Shown here in pieces: positions 29,943 to 40,723 of a stretch of DNA of 64,000 nt. Source of the stretch: Bradyrhizobium sp. CCGUVB1N3 (lineage in GTDB: Bacteria > Pseudomonadota > Alphaproteobacteria > Rhizobiales > Xanthobacteraceae). The stretch's first letter is position 1. Each line of letters starts with the position of its first letter. Made by a program: the position numbers and the translations under genes. The DNA is taken from contig NZ_JANADR010000001.1 of the NCBI RefSeq assembly GCF_024199925.1, forward strand, positions 5,087,501-5,151,500, in the 5' to 3' direction. Below the pieces are notes generated by a model that had not been told where the DNA came from, made no database searches, and worked only from the letters and a program-made list of their open reading frames with translations.

Positions 29943-30700
29943 TTCGGTGCCATCCGGATTGCGCCGTCGAGGCGGATCGTTTCGCCGTTGAGCATTGGAT
30001 TGGCGATGATGGACTCGACCATTTGAGCAAATTCGGAGGGATGACCGAGCCGGCTCGGAAATGGAACCTGCTTGCCGAGCGACTTCTGCGCCTCTTCAGG
30101 CAGCGACATCAGCAGCGGGGTCAGGAAGATGCCGGGCGCGATCGTCATGACCCGGATGCCGTAGCGCGCGAATTCACGCGCAAGAGGCAGGGTCATGCCG
30201 ACGATGCCGCCCTTGGATGCCGAATAGGCGGCTTGGCCGATCTGGCCATCGAATGCGGCAACGCTGGCGGTGTTGATGATGACGCCTCGTTCCTCGTCGG
30301 CAAGCTCAGCCGCATGAAGACGCGCGGCGAACTTCGACAGGACATTGAAGCTGCCGATCAGATTGATGTTGATCGTTCTGGCGAAGTCACGCAGCGGCAG
30401 CGCCTTGCCGTCTCGGCCGATAGCCTTGCCGGGCGGGCCGAGGCCGGCGCAGTTGACCAGGATGCGCGCTTTGCCGTCCAAGCGCTCCGCGGATTCGAGC
30501 GCCTGCTCGACGCCATCCTCATCGGTCACGTCGACTTTAACGAAGTGCCCACCGATAGCCTTGGCGTGCGCCTCTCCCAACTCGGAGTTGAGATCCAAGA
30601 TCGTCACTTTGGCGCCGGCCGCCGCTAAACGCTCGGCCGCGGCGCCCCCGAGACCGGATGCGCCGCCGGTGACGATCGCGGCTGTTCCCTTGATGTGCAT
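29939..30700 (-). CDS. short-chain dehydrogenase, type II 3-hydroxyacyl-CoA dehydrogenase-like
   Basis: NAD-dependent SDR of 253 residues. Cofactor motif VTGGASGLGGAAAERLAAAG, acidic NAD determinant LDLN, NCAG at about residue 87, Ser of NTASVAAFDG and the YSASKGG triad motif. The close match to the HSD17B10/FadB2-like pattern (GIFLTPLLMSLPEEAQKSL, PFPSRLGHPSEFA, ending RLDGAIRMAPK) points to oxidation of 3-hydroxyacyl-CoA, the third step of beta-oxidation. This supplies the dehydrogenase activity that the FadJ-like protein at 36501 has probably lost. Confidence 0.89.
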   Translation of the reverse strand: MHIKGTAAIVTGGASGLGGAAAERLAAAGAKVTILDLNSELGEAHAKAIGGHFVKVDVTDEDGVEQALESAERLDGKARILVNCAGLGPPGKAIGRDGKALPLRDFARTININLIGSFNVLSKFAARLHAAELADEERGVIINTASVAAFDGQIGQAAYSASKGGIVGMTLPLAREFARYGIRVMTIAPGIFLTPLLMSLPEEAQKSLGKQVPFPSRLGHPSEFAQMVESIIANPMLNGETIRLDGAIRMAPK

Positions 30701-30724
30701 GCTTATCTTTCCTGTCTTCGAGGT

Positions 30725-31900
30725 TCAAACTTCGATTGCCATCGCGGTCGCTTCGCCGCCGCCGATGCAAAGGCTGGCCACGCCTCGCTTGAGACCGCGC
30801 GCCTTGAGCGCAGCGAGCAAGGTGACAATGATGCGCGCGCCGCTCGCGCCGATGGGATGGCCGAGGGCGGTCGCACCGCCATTGACGTTGAGTTTCTCAG
30901 CCGGAATATCGAGTTCGCGTGCGGCGATCATCGCTACCACGGCAAACGCCTCATTGATCTCGTAGAGATCGACGTCGGCGGCCGACCACCCGGCCTTGGC
31001 GAGCACCTTCTGGATTGCGGGCACCGGGGCGGTCGTGAACAGAGCCGGCGCGTGGGCGTGAGCAGCGTGCCCCCGGATCGTCGCGGCGATCGGGAGCCCC
31101 AATCTCTCGGCGATGCTTCGGCGGGTCATTACCAGGGCGGCAGCTCCATCGGAAATGGACGACGCGTTGGCAGGAGTGATCGTGCCGTCAGGAGCAAACG
31201 CCGGCTTCAGGAAAGGAATCTTCTCCGGCTTCGCCTTTCCGGGCTGCTCGTCGGTATCAGCGACCGATCCAGTTTTGGCTGCCGCCGGCAGGGCCACTAT
31301 CTCATCAGCGAATGCTCCGCCTGAAATTGCGGCCTTGGCCCGGTCCAGGGACCGGAGCGCATATTCGTCCTGCGCAACGCGACTGAACTGAAACTCGCGC
31401 GCAGCATCTTCCGCGAAGACGCCCATGGCCTTGCCTGGAGTGTACGCATCCTCCAGTCCGTCCATCATCATCGTGTCGATGATACGGTCATGCCCGATGC
31501 GCGCGCCGCCGCGATGCTTGGGTAGCGCATACGGCGCGTTCGTCATGCTCTCCATGCCGCCCGCGACGACAACGTTCGCGGAGCCCACCGCAATCGCGTC
31601 GTGAGCCAGGATCGCGGCTTGCATCCCGGAACCGCACATTTTGTTGACGGTCGTTGCCTGAGCGCTGAGAGGCAACCCCGCCCCGAGCGCAACTTGTCGA
31701 GCGGGAGCCTGACCAAGAGCGGCCGGCAATACGCAGCCCATGACCACTTGGTCTACGTTTTCCGTCGCGACGACGGCCCGTTCGACCGCCGCCTTCACTG
31801 CTGCAGCACCCAGCTCGGTGGCCTTGAAGCGAGCGAGCGACCCCTGGAACGACCCGATGGGCGTACGTGCGTAGCTCGCGATGACAACTGGATCGGACAT
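30725..31900 (-). CDS. acetyl-CoA C-acetyltransferase (thiolase)
   Basis: Thiolase of 391 residues resembling PhbA/AtoB. Nucleophile Cys in VNKMCGSGMQAAILAHDAI (about residue 90), NEAFAVV, His in GHPIGASGARIIVTLL and second Cys in SLCIGGGEATAMAIE are present. ATG 31900 with GAGGAGCG upstream replaces a longer frame opening at 32011 that overlaps the next gene. It is 24 bases upstream of the SDR gene and 29 bases downstream of the acyl-CoA dehydrogenase gene in the transcription direction. It probably performs the final C4 cleavage to two acetyl-CoA. Confidence 0.91.
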   Translation of the reverse strand: MSDPVVIASYARTPIGSFQGSLARFKATELGAAAVKAAVERAVVATENVDQVVMGCVLPAALGQAPARQVALGAGLPLSAQATTVNKMCGSGMQAAILAHDAIAVGSANVVVAGGMESMTNAPYALPKHRGGARIGHDRIIDTMMMDGLEDAYTPGKAMGVFAEDAAREFQFSRVAQDEYALRSLDRAKAAISGGAFADEIVALPAAAKTGSVADTDEQPGKAKPEKIPFLKPAFAPDGTITPANASSISDGAAALVMTRRSIAERLGLPIAATIRGHAAHAHAPALFTTAPVPAIQKVLAKAGWSAADVDLYEINEAFAVVAMIAARELDIPAEKLNVNGGATALGHPIGASGARIIVTLLAALKARGLKRGVASLCIGGGEATAMAIEV

Positions 31901-31929
31901 AGACGCTCCTCGATGCATTTCGTTGCCGG

Positions 31930-33078
31930 TCACGTTGCTGCCGCGGTTTTCGCAAGATCGCGCGCAATGACCATTCGCTGAATGTCTGATGTGCCTTCGT
32001 AGATCTGGCAAACGCGCACATCGCGGTAGATCTTGGCGACCGCATAATCTTCCAGATAGCCGTAGCCGCCGAATGTCTGTAGCGCGCCGGAAACCACCTC
32101 CTCGGCTGTTTCGGAGGCTACGAGCTTGGCCATCGACGCTTCCTTGAGACAGGGTAGAGCGGCGTCCTTCATCGCGGCCGCATGCAGCACGAGCTGATGA
32201 GCGGCCTCAAGTCTTGCGGCAAGGTCCGCAAGACGAAATCCGACGGCCTGATGCGAGATGATTGGGGCTCCAAAACTCTTGCGCTCGCCCGAGTACCTCA
32301 CCGCCGCGTCAAGAGCGGCGCGCGCCATTCCCACACATTGAGCCGCAATGCCGATGCGGCCGACTTCAAGATTGGAGAGCGCTATGGAGTAGCCCGCGCC
32401 CTCCGGCCCGAGCCGCAACCCTTCTTCGACGAAAACGTCATCGAACCGAAGGGCACAAGTGTCGGACGCCGCCTGCCCCAACTTGCGTTCGACCCTCTCG
32501 ACGCTGTACCCGGGACTATCAGTAGGGACCAGAAAGGCCGAGATCCCGCGTTTGCCCGCTGCAGGATTGGTTACAGCGAATACGATCGCGAGGCCGGCAG
32601 TTCGTCCCGACGAAATGAACTGCTTCGCTCCGTTTAGCTTGTAGCCATCGCCCGCGCGAACGGCGCGCGTCCTCAACGCGGAAGCATCCGAGCCCGCCTC
32701 CGCCTCTGTTAGTGCGAATGCGCCGATCATTCGCCCAGAGATCAGCAAGGGTAGAAATTTCGCTTGCTGCGTCGGCGTACCGTCCTTCAACAAGCCTGAT
32801 ACGATCAGACTGTTCTGAATGCTCAATATCGTAGACAGCGCGCCATCAGCCGCTGCGATCTCGATGAGTGAGGCCGCATAGGCCACGTAGTCCGCACCAG
32901 CTCCGCCGACAGCATCGGGAGCCGTCATTCCCATCAGACCAAGACTCGCGAGCTCTTCAAATAGCTCCGGCGGGTACCCATTGGCTTCTTCGTACTCGCG
33001 GGCGCGGGGAGCAATCCGCTCCTGAGCAAACTTGCGCACCTCGTCGCGGATGGCGGCTTGAGTTTCGTTCAGGATCAT
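31930..33078 (-). CDS. acyl-CoA dehydrogenase (short/branched-chain type)
   Basis: First gene of the minus-strand array; 382 residues. Motifs: FALTEAEAGSDASALRTRA, NGAKQFISSGRTA, NLEVGRIGIAAQCVGMARAALD, RKSFGAPIISHQAVGFRLAD, QTFGGYGYLEDYAVAKIYRD, and the catalytic Glu in VCQIYEGTSDIQRMVIAR. The YEGTS motif places it with classical short-chain/butyryl-type dehydrogenases. A TGA-Y-A-Y-TGACGTCA motif lies 172 bases upstream of its start, shared with the TetR gene promoter, so the whole array is likely TetR-controlled. Confidence 0.91.
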   Translation of the reverse strand: MILNETQAAIRDEVRKFAQERIAPRAREYEEANGYPPELFEELASLGLMGMTAPDAVGGAGADYVAYAASLIEIAAADGALSTILSIQNSLIVSGLLKDGTPTQQAKFLPLLISGRMIGAFALTEAEAGSDASALRTRAVRAGDGYKLNGAKQFISSGRTAGLAIVFAVTNPAAGKRGISAFLVPTDSPGYSVERVERKLGQAASDTCALRFDDVFVEEGLRLGPEGAGYSIALSNLEVGRIGIAAQCVGMARAALDAAVRYSGERKSFGAPIISHQAVGFRLADLAARLEAAHQLVLHAAAMKDAALPCLKEASMAKLVASETAEEVVSGALQTFGGYGYLEDYAVAKIYRDVRVCQIYEGTSDIQRMVIARDLAKTAAAT

Positions 33079-33601
33079 GACGAAGCTCCCGCCGAATATC
33101 CGCCAATGACGGGTAGACGGCGAACGAGTGCGACCGCGCCATGAACGAGGGAGCGAAGCAACGAAATAGCTGATTTCATTGAGTTTTGCGCCGATTTAAT
33201 CGGCTCCTCCCCTGTCGAAATCCCGCGCTTCTGCATCGGCGGATAAAAGTGATATTGACGTCATATTACCGATCATCCGTCCCGTCAAGGCTTCGCGCGG
33301 ATGCTGCGAGCCAAACGCGTGGCACTTTGGGATGATGACCGCTCGATCGCGCGCTTATGGCCCTGGGCGGCATTCACGACGATGCGCAACGCACCTGCTT
33401 GGCCGCCGCACGCAGTCGCATCGATGGCCGATCGCGGCCCAACCGAATAGTCGATGCGGCAATTTAAGACGGCATGATGCTAGAGCGAGCAAGCAAGACA
33501 GACCAATTGAACCCACGCACAGCAGCGAGCTGGCGACTGGATCAATCGATGGCGATAGGCTGCCGGCTGCGGATACAATCCGAAATTTCGGTGAGGCCGC
33601 C
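33079..33601. other. long leader/promoter region without a convincing gene
   Basis: This 523-base stretch holds the probable promoter of the minus-strand beta-oxidation array and the operator-like motif at 33250-33263. Frames here lack homology. It ends at the zinc-ribbon gene, which reads in the same (minus) direction. Confidence 0.5.
33250..33263. promoter_or_regulatory. putative TetR operator, site 1
   Basis: TGATATTGACGTCA at 33250-33263, 172 bases upstream of the first acyl-CoA dehydrogenase gene of the minus-strand array. Read on the other strand it is TGACGTCAATATCA; the same element with two substitutions is found at 34628 and with two at 49844. It has inverted TGA/TCA ends. Confidence 0.6.
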
Positions 33602-33793
33602 TCAATCGCGCATGGCTCTCGTGCACGGTTCGATTGTCAGGCGGTAGGCAACTAACTTGCTACCGTCGAAAACTTCCAGGGAGGAATCGCAGACCGGACA
33701 GCGGTACTCGCCTATTTCGCCCGGCCGTGACGATAATTCGAGACGTCGAAAACCAGCGCCGCACTCAGGACAAACGACGTCGCTCTTTTTCAT
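33602..33793 (-). CDS. small zinc-ribbon protein
   Basis: A 63-residue protein with two CxxC knuckles, VVCPECGAGFRR (residues 8-11) and YRCPVCDSSLEVF (residues 32-35), enough to bind one zinc ion. The remainder (GSKLVAYRLTIEP) is beta-like. Small proteins of this design are common and largely uncharacterised in Bradyrhizobium-type genomes. It lies between the array promoter and the TetR gene, on the same strand as tetR and separated from it by 107 bases. No function is assigned. Confidence 0.68.
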   Translation of the reverse strand: MKKSDVVCPECGAGFRRLELSSRPGEIGEYRCPVCDSSLEVFDGSKLVAYRLTIEPCTRAMRD

Positions 33794-33900
33794 GTCACAC
33801 CGGCCTCATGCTGCGAGATGATATTTCTCTAACCGCCGATGCAGCCAAGCGGAGCGACTTCCGCCTTGCTACCGGAAACCAGCGTTCGTGGACGCACGCC

Positions 33901-34575
33901 CTAGTTTGGAGCAGGCGAATCTTCTTTGACCGCGCCAAACACACCTCGGTACCAGATCTTCGCGCAGTGCGATCCTATGTGCTCGACCTCGGCGTCACTT
34001 GGATCTTCCGAGGCGAGATCAAGCTTCATATAGGAAACCTGCTCCATCGTAGCGCCGAGCACTTCGGCAGCCATTTCAGGATCGAGTTCGCGACCTAGTT
34101 CGCCTAGCCCTTGAAGCCGTGTCAGCCAGGTGGAGGTACGCCTAACGAAGCGGCTACGTTCCGTGACATAGAGAGACAGAAATGTCGCCTTCTCGCCGCG
34201 AGCGGCCGCCTCCCGCATGACACGCAATAACTTACGATGCCGGGCATAGATCTTGAGATAAGCGATGGTATTCTCAACGAACTCTGCTTCGGTTGCCTTC
34301 AACGAGCGGCCAATCCTGCGTTTGCTTGCGACGTAGATCTCGTCGACCAGCGGCTTCAACACGGCCAGCAGAATTTCGTCCTTGTTTCGAAAGTGCCGAT
34401 AGAAGTTGCCGTAAGACGTGCGGGCAATCTTGACAATGTCCTCGACCCGGGTGGCCTCATACCCCTTGCGCGCGAATACACGCGCCGAGGCGTTGAGCAG
34501 CCGCTCACGCATCGCGGCCCCCTTCGCTGTCGCGGGGGCCAGCGGCTCTAAAGCAGAATCATCGGTCTCCAGCAT
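33901..34575 (-). CDS. TetR-family transcriptional regulator
   Basis: About 224 residues from ATG 34575; a GTG at 34608 is an alternative. The N-terminal helix-turn-helix is canonical: RERLLNASARVFARKGYEATRVEDIVKIARTSYGNFYRHFRNKDEILLAVL (in pieces), with SYGNFYRHF as recognition helix. The helical ligand domain follows (TIAYLKIYARHRKLLRVMREAA). It is divergent from an acyl-CoA ligase gene and shares a promoter motif with that gene, the beta-oxidation array and the 50-kb cassette. By analogy with FadR/LiuR-like TetR proteins an acyl-CoA inducer is likely. Confidence 0.89.
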   Translation of the reverse strand: MLETDDSALEPLAPATAKGAAMRERLLNASARVFARKGYEATRVEDIVKIARTSYGNFYRHFRNKDEILLAVLKPLVDEIYVASKRRIGRSLKATEAEFVENTIAYLKIYARHRKLLRVMREAAARGEKATFLSLYVTERSRFVRRTSTWLTRLQGLGELGRELDPEMAAEVLGATMEQVSYMKLDLASEDPSDAEVEHIGSHCAKIWYRGVFGAVKEDSPAPN

Positions 34576-34627
34576 TTGCCATCCATAGCATCGCGATCCC
34601 TTGACCACTAGCCCGCAATCAGTAATG

Positions 34628-34641
34628 TGACATCAATATCA
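34628..34641. promoter_or_regulatory. putative TetR operator, site 2
   Basis: TGACATCAATATCA at 34628-34641, in the 264-base gap between the divergent tetR gene and the acyl-CoA ligase gene, 20 to 53 bases from the tetR start. It matches the elements at 33250 and 49844 and suits autoregulation plus control of the ligase operon. Confidence 0.62.
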
Positions 34642-34839
34642 GTTCTTGTTCAAGCTCAAACTTCAAGCAAATCAAGGGTAGGAAGAGCAAAAGGCGCTGC
34701 CTGACTTGCCGCCGTAGCCAGTGAAACGCCTTGCAAGCGCAGGCCGACCATAGGCGGTCAGCATCACGAACCCGCCAGCAAATTCCGCTCGATATCAACT
34801 CCGCGTCTTCCTCGGAAGGGCGGCATCCAGGGAGTGATC

Positions 34840-36381
34840 ATGTATCCGGGGACCCATGCACTTACAAATCCGGACCGCCCTGCCCTCATCATGACAGCGA
34901 CCGGTGAGGTCGTGACCTATGCCGAATTGGAGAACCGGTCACGGCGAGTTGCAAATTGGCTCTTCGACGCGGGCCTGCGGCCTGGCGATGTGGTCGGCGT
35001 ACTCTCCGACAATAGCTCTTGGATTTTCGACATCTATTGGGCCACTCAGCGTTCGGGTCTGTATCTGATGCCGATAAACTATCGGTTGAGCTCTGATGAA
35101 GTCGACTACATGCTCGCCAACTCCGGCGCTGCCGCGTTGTTCGTGGGTCGCGGTGGTGTCGAGACGGCCTCAAGACTTGGTACGCACAGCCAGCTCAAGC
35201 GTCGCATCAGTCTCGAAGGGGATCTGCCTGGTTACGAGCCATACCAGCATCTACTGAAAACCGCGCGCGCCACCATGCCATCCTTCCAACCTCGTGGCGC
35301 CGACATGCTGTATTCCTCCGGCACAACCGGCAGACCCAAAGGCGTAAAGCATGCGCTGCCGGAGCGGCAGGTTTCCGATCCAGGCGATACGATGGTGCAG
35401 ATGTTCTCGTCGAACTTCGGTTTCGACGAGAGGACCATCTACTTGTCTCCTGCGCCGCTCTATCATGCCGCGCCGCTGCGAACCTGCGCGACCGTCCAAG
35501 CGCTCGGGGGCACTGCGTTGGTCATGGACAAGTTCGACGCCGAAGCGGCTTTGGCCATCATCCAACGCTACAAGGTGACCCACAGTCAGTGGGTCCCGAC
35601 CATGTTCGTCAGGATGCTCAAACTGCCCGAGTCAGTGCGGGGTCGGTATGACATCAGCAGTTTGCAGGTTGCCATTCACGCCGCCGCTCCGTGTCCCGTT
35701 GAAGTCAAGCGAGAGATGATGACGTGGTGGGGTCCGGTATTGTGGGAGTACTACTCCGCCACCGAAATGAACGGGATGACCGTGATTGGGCCCGAGGAGT
35801 GGCTCAGAAAGCCCGGCTCCGTCGGTCGCGCCGTACTGGGGAAAATTCATATCTGCGACGAGGAAGGCAACGAAGTCCCAATGGGTCAGACGGGTGCCAT
35901 CTATTTCGAACGCGACGGGATGCCGTTTGTCTACCACGACGAGCCCGAGAAGACACAAGCCGCGCAACATCCTGCACATCCGTATTGGACGACGGTCGGC
36001 GATATCGGACACGTCGATGCCGACGGCTATCTGTTCTTGACCGACCGCAAGGCATTCATGATCATCTCCGGTGGGGTCAACATCTACCCTCAAGAGATCG
36101 AGAACGTCCTCGTCATTCATCCTGCGATCGCGGACGTAGCCGTTATCGGTATTCCCGATCCTGAAATGGGCGAACAGGTCAAAGCAATAGTGCAACTCAT
36201 GCCCGGCATCGAAGGCAACGACGACTTGGCGCAAGAAGTCATCGCCTTCGTGAAGGCACGGGTTGCCAGCTACAAGGCGCCCAAGAGCGTCGACTTCGTG
36301 CCCGAAGTCCCGCGATCGCAGACGGGCAAGCTCATGAAGCAGGAGCTGCGCAAGAGGTATTGGCCCGAGAAATCCGCCTAG
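34840..36381 (+). CDS. acyl-CoA synthetase (AMP-forming)
   Basis: ANL-superfamily ligase of 513 residues that activates a carboxylic acid to its CoA thioester. Motifs: P-loop [16 protein letters not shown] (about residue 150), APLYHAAPL, the A5 motif [27 protein letters not shown] and the hinge/C-terminal [15 protein letters not shown] with the catalytic Lys in [11 protein letters not shown]. The ATG at 34840 has AGGGAG 5 bases upstream and is preferred to GTG 34834. It begins the plus-strand unit with the FadJ-like gene and is probably TetR-regulated. The pattern is closest to medium/long-chain and cyclic-acid ligases. Confidence 0.91.
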   Translation: MYPGTHALTNPDRPALIMTATGEVVTYAELENRSRRVANWLFDAGLRPGDVVGVLSDNSSWIFDIYWATQRSGLYLMPINYRLSSDEVDYMLANSGAAALFVGRGGVETASRLGTHSQLKRRISLEGDLPGYEPYQHLLKTARATMPSFQPRGADMLYSSGTTGRPKGVKHALPERQVSDPGDTMVQMFSSNFGFDERTIYLSPAPLYHAAPLRTCATVQALGGTALVMDKFDAEAALAIIQRYKVTHSQWVPTMFVRMLKLPESVRGRYDISSLQVAIHAAAPCPVEVKREMMTWWGPVLWEYYSATEMNGMTVIGPEEWLRKPGSVGRAVLGKIHICDEEGNEVPMGQTGAIYFERDGMPFVYHDEPEKTQAAQHPAHPYWTTVGDIGHVDADGYLFLTDRKAFMIISGGVNIYPQEIENVLVIHPAIADVAVIGIPDPEMGEQVKAIVQLMPGIEGNDDLAQEVIAFVKARVASYKAPKSVDFVPEVPRSQTGKLMKQELRKRYWPEKSA

Positions 36382-36500
36382 CGACCGCAGTCAAACAATA
36401 AGAATGACGATGTCTAAGCGGGAGCCGAGCGTCAGAGTCGTAAGCGGCACGCGACAGCCGACAGACAATTCAGACGCATCAATTCATAGGCAGCACCGAT

Positions 36501-38045
36501 ATGATCAGCGAGTACATGCAAGATGGCATCCTGATAGCGACCATCGACATGCCTGGTCGCTCGATGAATGTCTCCTCGAACGCGTTGATGTATGAATTCG
36601 AGGTCGTAATCGACCGGGCGAATAGGGATCGCGACGTCCGGGGACTTATAGTGACGTCCGGCAAGAGTTCCTTCCTCGCTGGTGCCGATCTGGAGATGGC
36701 TCGCGCGTACACGAAATTGGGCCTCACCGCGGATCGTGACGAGCTTCAGGCCGTTTGCGGCCGGTTGGGCCGACTATTTCTGCGCCTAGAGACTTTGCCT
36801 AAACCCACGATCGCCGCTCTGAATGGCCTCGCTCTCGGTGGTGGCCTTGAGGTTGCAATGGCCTGCCGTTGGCGGATCGTAGCCGACGACCCCCGGGTGC
36901 AACTTGGGCTGCCGGAAATAAAGTTGGGCTTGATGCCGGGCGGAGGCGGAACGCAACGCCTCCCCCGCCTAATCGGTATCGAACGTGGTTTAGAGTTGCT
37001 CTTGAATGGAAGCTCCGTCGGGCCTGACGAGGCAAAGCTGTTAGGGCTGGTCGATCAAATCGTCGCCAAGGATAATCTGATCGATATCGCCGTCGCTTTC
37101 ACAGAACAAGCGTCTCGACGGCAGCTGCCATCCAAGTTTGCTCCGAGACTGCAGCCCGGACCGTTCAATCTGGAGGATGCTGATATCGTTCGCCAAATCA
37201 CGCGGCATTACGGCCACGGCGACGACGTCACTGCAGACTATCCAGCCTATGACGCTATTGTGCGGAGTGTTGTGGAGGCGCGCGATCTGACGGTGGAAGA
37301 AGGAACGCGCGTCGAATTGAGCCATGTTGTCGAACTCATCCAAGACCCAGTGGCCGGCAACATGGTCTCGACCTTGTTTCTGTCACGTCAACGTGCGAGC
37401 AAATTGCTGGCAGGTGCTGCGACGATCACCCGCTTCGCCGTCGAGGGGACTGACGCCGGTGCGCAAGCGCTTTGCGCGGATCTTCGCGCCTCGGGAGCCT
37501 CCGTTGTCGACCTTTGTCAATCTCAGCCGTCAGACGTACGCATCGTGTCTGGCTCCTATCGCACGGAGAACGAGGCCGATCTCAAAATCCTGAACGCAGC
37601 GCAAGATCGGCGCGAACATTTCATTGGCGTCCACTCCGCGAGTTCGTCCGAGTACGGGCGCGCCCTTGAGATCATAGCAACGCCCGGAGATGATCGCATC
37701 GGCAAGGCGCTTGCTCTGGCTAAACAATTGCGAGCGACGCCCTATATCCATGACGGCGAGCGCTCGCTGTTGGCGATCCTCGCCCTGATAAAGGATCGGG
37801 GCATCACGGAAAACTTCCCGCGCTTACTCATCCTAGCTGCGCAGGCGCTTGCAGCGAACCGACGAGAGGCGCGCAACGAGGTCGGGGATGCCTCTTTGGC
37901 AGATGTTGCCTGTGTGGTGGGCGGCGTGTTCCCCGCCTATTCCGGAGGGCCATTGACTTGGTGGTCGTCGGAGGGGCCTCTTGCTCCAGATATCTTGCGT
38001 TCAGTGGATGGGTTCTTGAGCGGCGGATGGCTCCCTGAAGAGTGA
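36501..38045 (+). CDS. FadJ-like protein with intact crotonase half and degenerate 3-hydroxyacyl-CoA dehydrogenase half
   Basis: 514 residues, against about 700 for FadB/FadJ. The N-terminal crotonase domain (1-190) looks active: GKSSFLAGADLEMA, LGGGLEVAMACRWR and LGLPEIKLGLMPGGGGTQRLPRLIG keep both glutamates of enoyl-CoA hydratase. After a linker, the Rossmann GxGxxG motif expected near residue 300 is missing (the region reads ITRFAVEGTDAGAQAL), and the FFNP block is replaced in FIGVHSASSSEYGRALEII, while the C-terminal ACVVGGVFPAYSGGPLTWW is kept. It probably retains only hydratase/isomerase activity. The 119-base gap after the ligase gene and same strand suggest one operon. Confidence 0.82.
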   Translation: MISEYMQDGILIATIDMPGRSMNVSSNALMYEFEVVIDRANRDRDVRGLIVTSGKSSFLAGADLEMARAYTKLGLTADRDELQAVCGRLGRLFLRLETLPKPTIAALNGLALGGGLEVAMACRWRIVADDPRVQLGLPEIKLGLMPGGGGTQRLPRLIGIERGLELLLNGSSVGPDEAKLLGLVDQIVAKDNLIDIAVAFTEQASRRQLPSKFAPRLQPGPFNLEDADIVRQITRHYGHGDDVTADYPAYDAIVRSVVEARDLTVEEGTRVELSHVVELIQDPVAGNMVSTLFLSRQRASKLLAGAATITRFAVEGTDAGAQALCADLRASGASVVDLCQSQPSDVRIVSGSYRTENEADLKILNAAQDRREHFIGVHSASSSEYGRALEIIATPGDDRIGKALALAKQLRATPYIHDGERSLLAILALIKDRGITENFPRLLILAAQALAANRREARNEVGDASLADVACVVGGVFPAYSGGPLTWWSSEGPLAPDILRSVDGFLSGGWLPEE

Positions 38046-38215
38046 ACGGCTCCTCAGCTCCTGATCTAGTGGCCTGTCGTCGTATAGCGTCGCCCCCCGT
38101 CGTCGGGCATCTAGGCCCTAGCTGCTATGATCGACGTCTCGCTCGCTCAGATGCTCGACGTACGGGCGGCAGGTCGCGCGTTCCGTGGCTTGGCATGCGA
38201 TCGGCCTCGTCCGTC

Positions 38216-38446
38216 TCAGTATCTTCGGTGGCCGACTCTGCCCTTCGCAGGATTAGGTCTGGCTTTTGCCAACGCGTTGCGTTGGAGACACAATTCTTCG
38301 ATTTTCGTCAGCATTCTTTCCACAATTGCCTCCGCCGCGTCGACGCGTATCCCAGCGAGTCGGAGACGGGCGATCTCTCTGCGATGACGCCCAACCTGAA
38401 GGCGCGTGCGATCTATCTCGTGACGTATCGATTCAAGAGTCGGCAT
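38216..38446 (-). CDS. small helical protein, function unknown
   Basis: 76 residues, rich in Arg, Glu, Ala and Leu with heptad-like spacing (IRHEIDRTRLQVGRHRREIARL and AEAIVERMLTKIEELCLQRNAL), predicting a two-helix coiled coil without signal or membrane segment. Similar short coiled-coil proteins are frequent in Bradyrhizobium-type genomes. It lies alone between the FadJ-like gene (convergent) and the mutase gene. The call rests on composition and pattern, so it is tentative. Confidence 0.5.
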   Translation of the reverse strand: MPTLESIRHEIDRTRLQVGRHRREIARLRLAGIRVDAAEAIVERMLTKIEELCLQRNALAKARPNPAKGRVGHRRY

Positions 38447-38522
38447 GATGAGTATTTCTTATGCTCAGAACCAATAGATCGAAGCGCAACCTCAATGTAG
38501 TGGCGGTTTTGGAGCCAGGCCG

Positions 38523-40676
<2,154 letters not shown>

Positions 40677-40723
40677 CGTTTCGTCCATATCGCCGTTGAG
40701 CGCACGAGGCGCAGAATCTTGCC

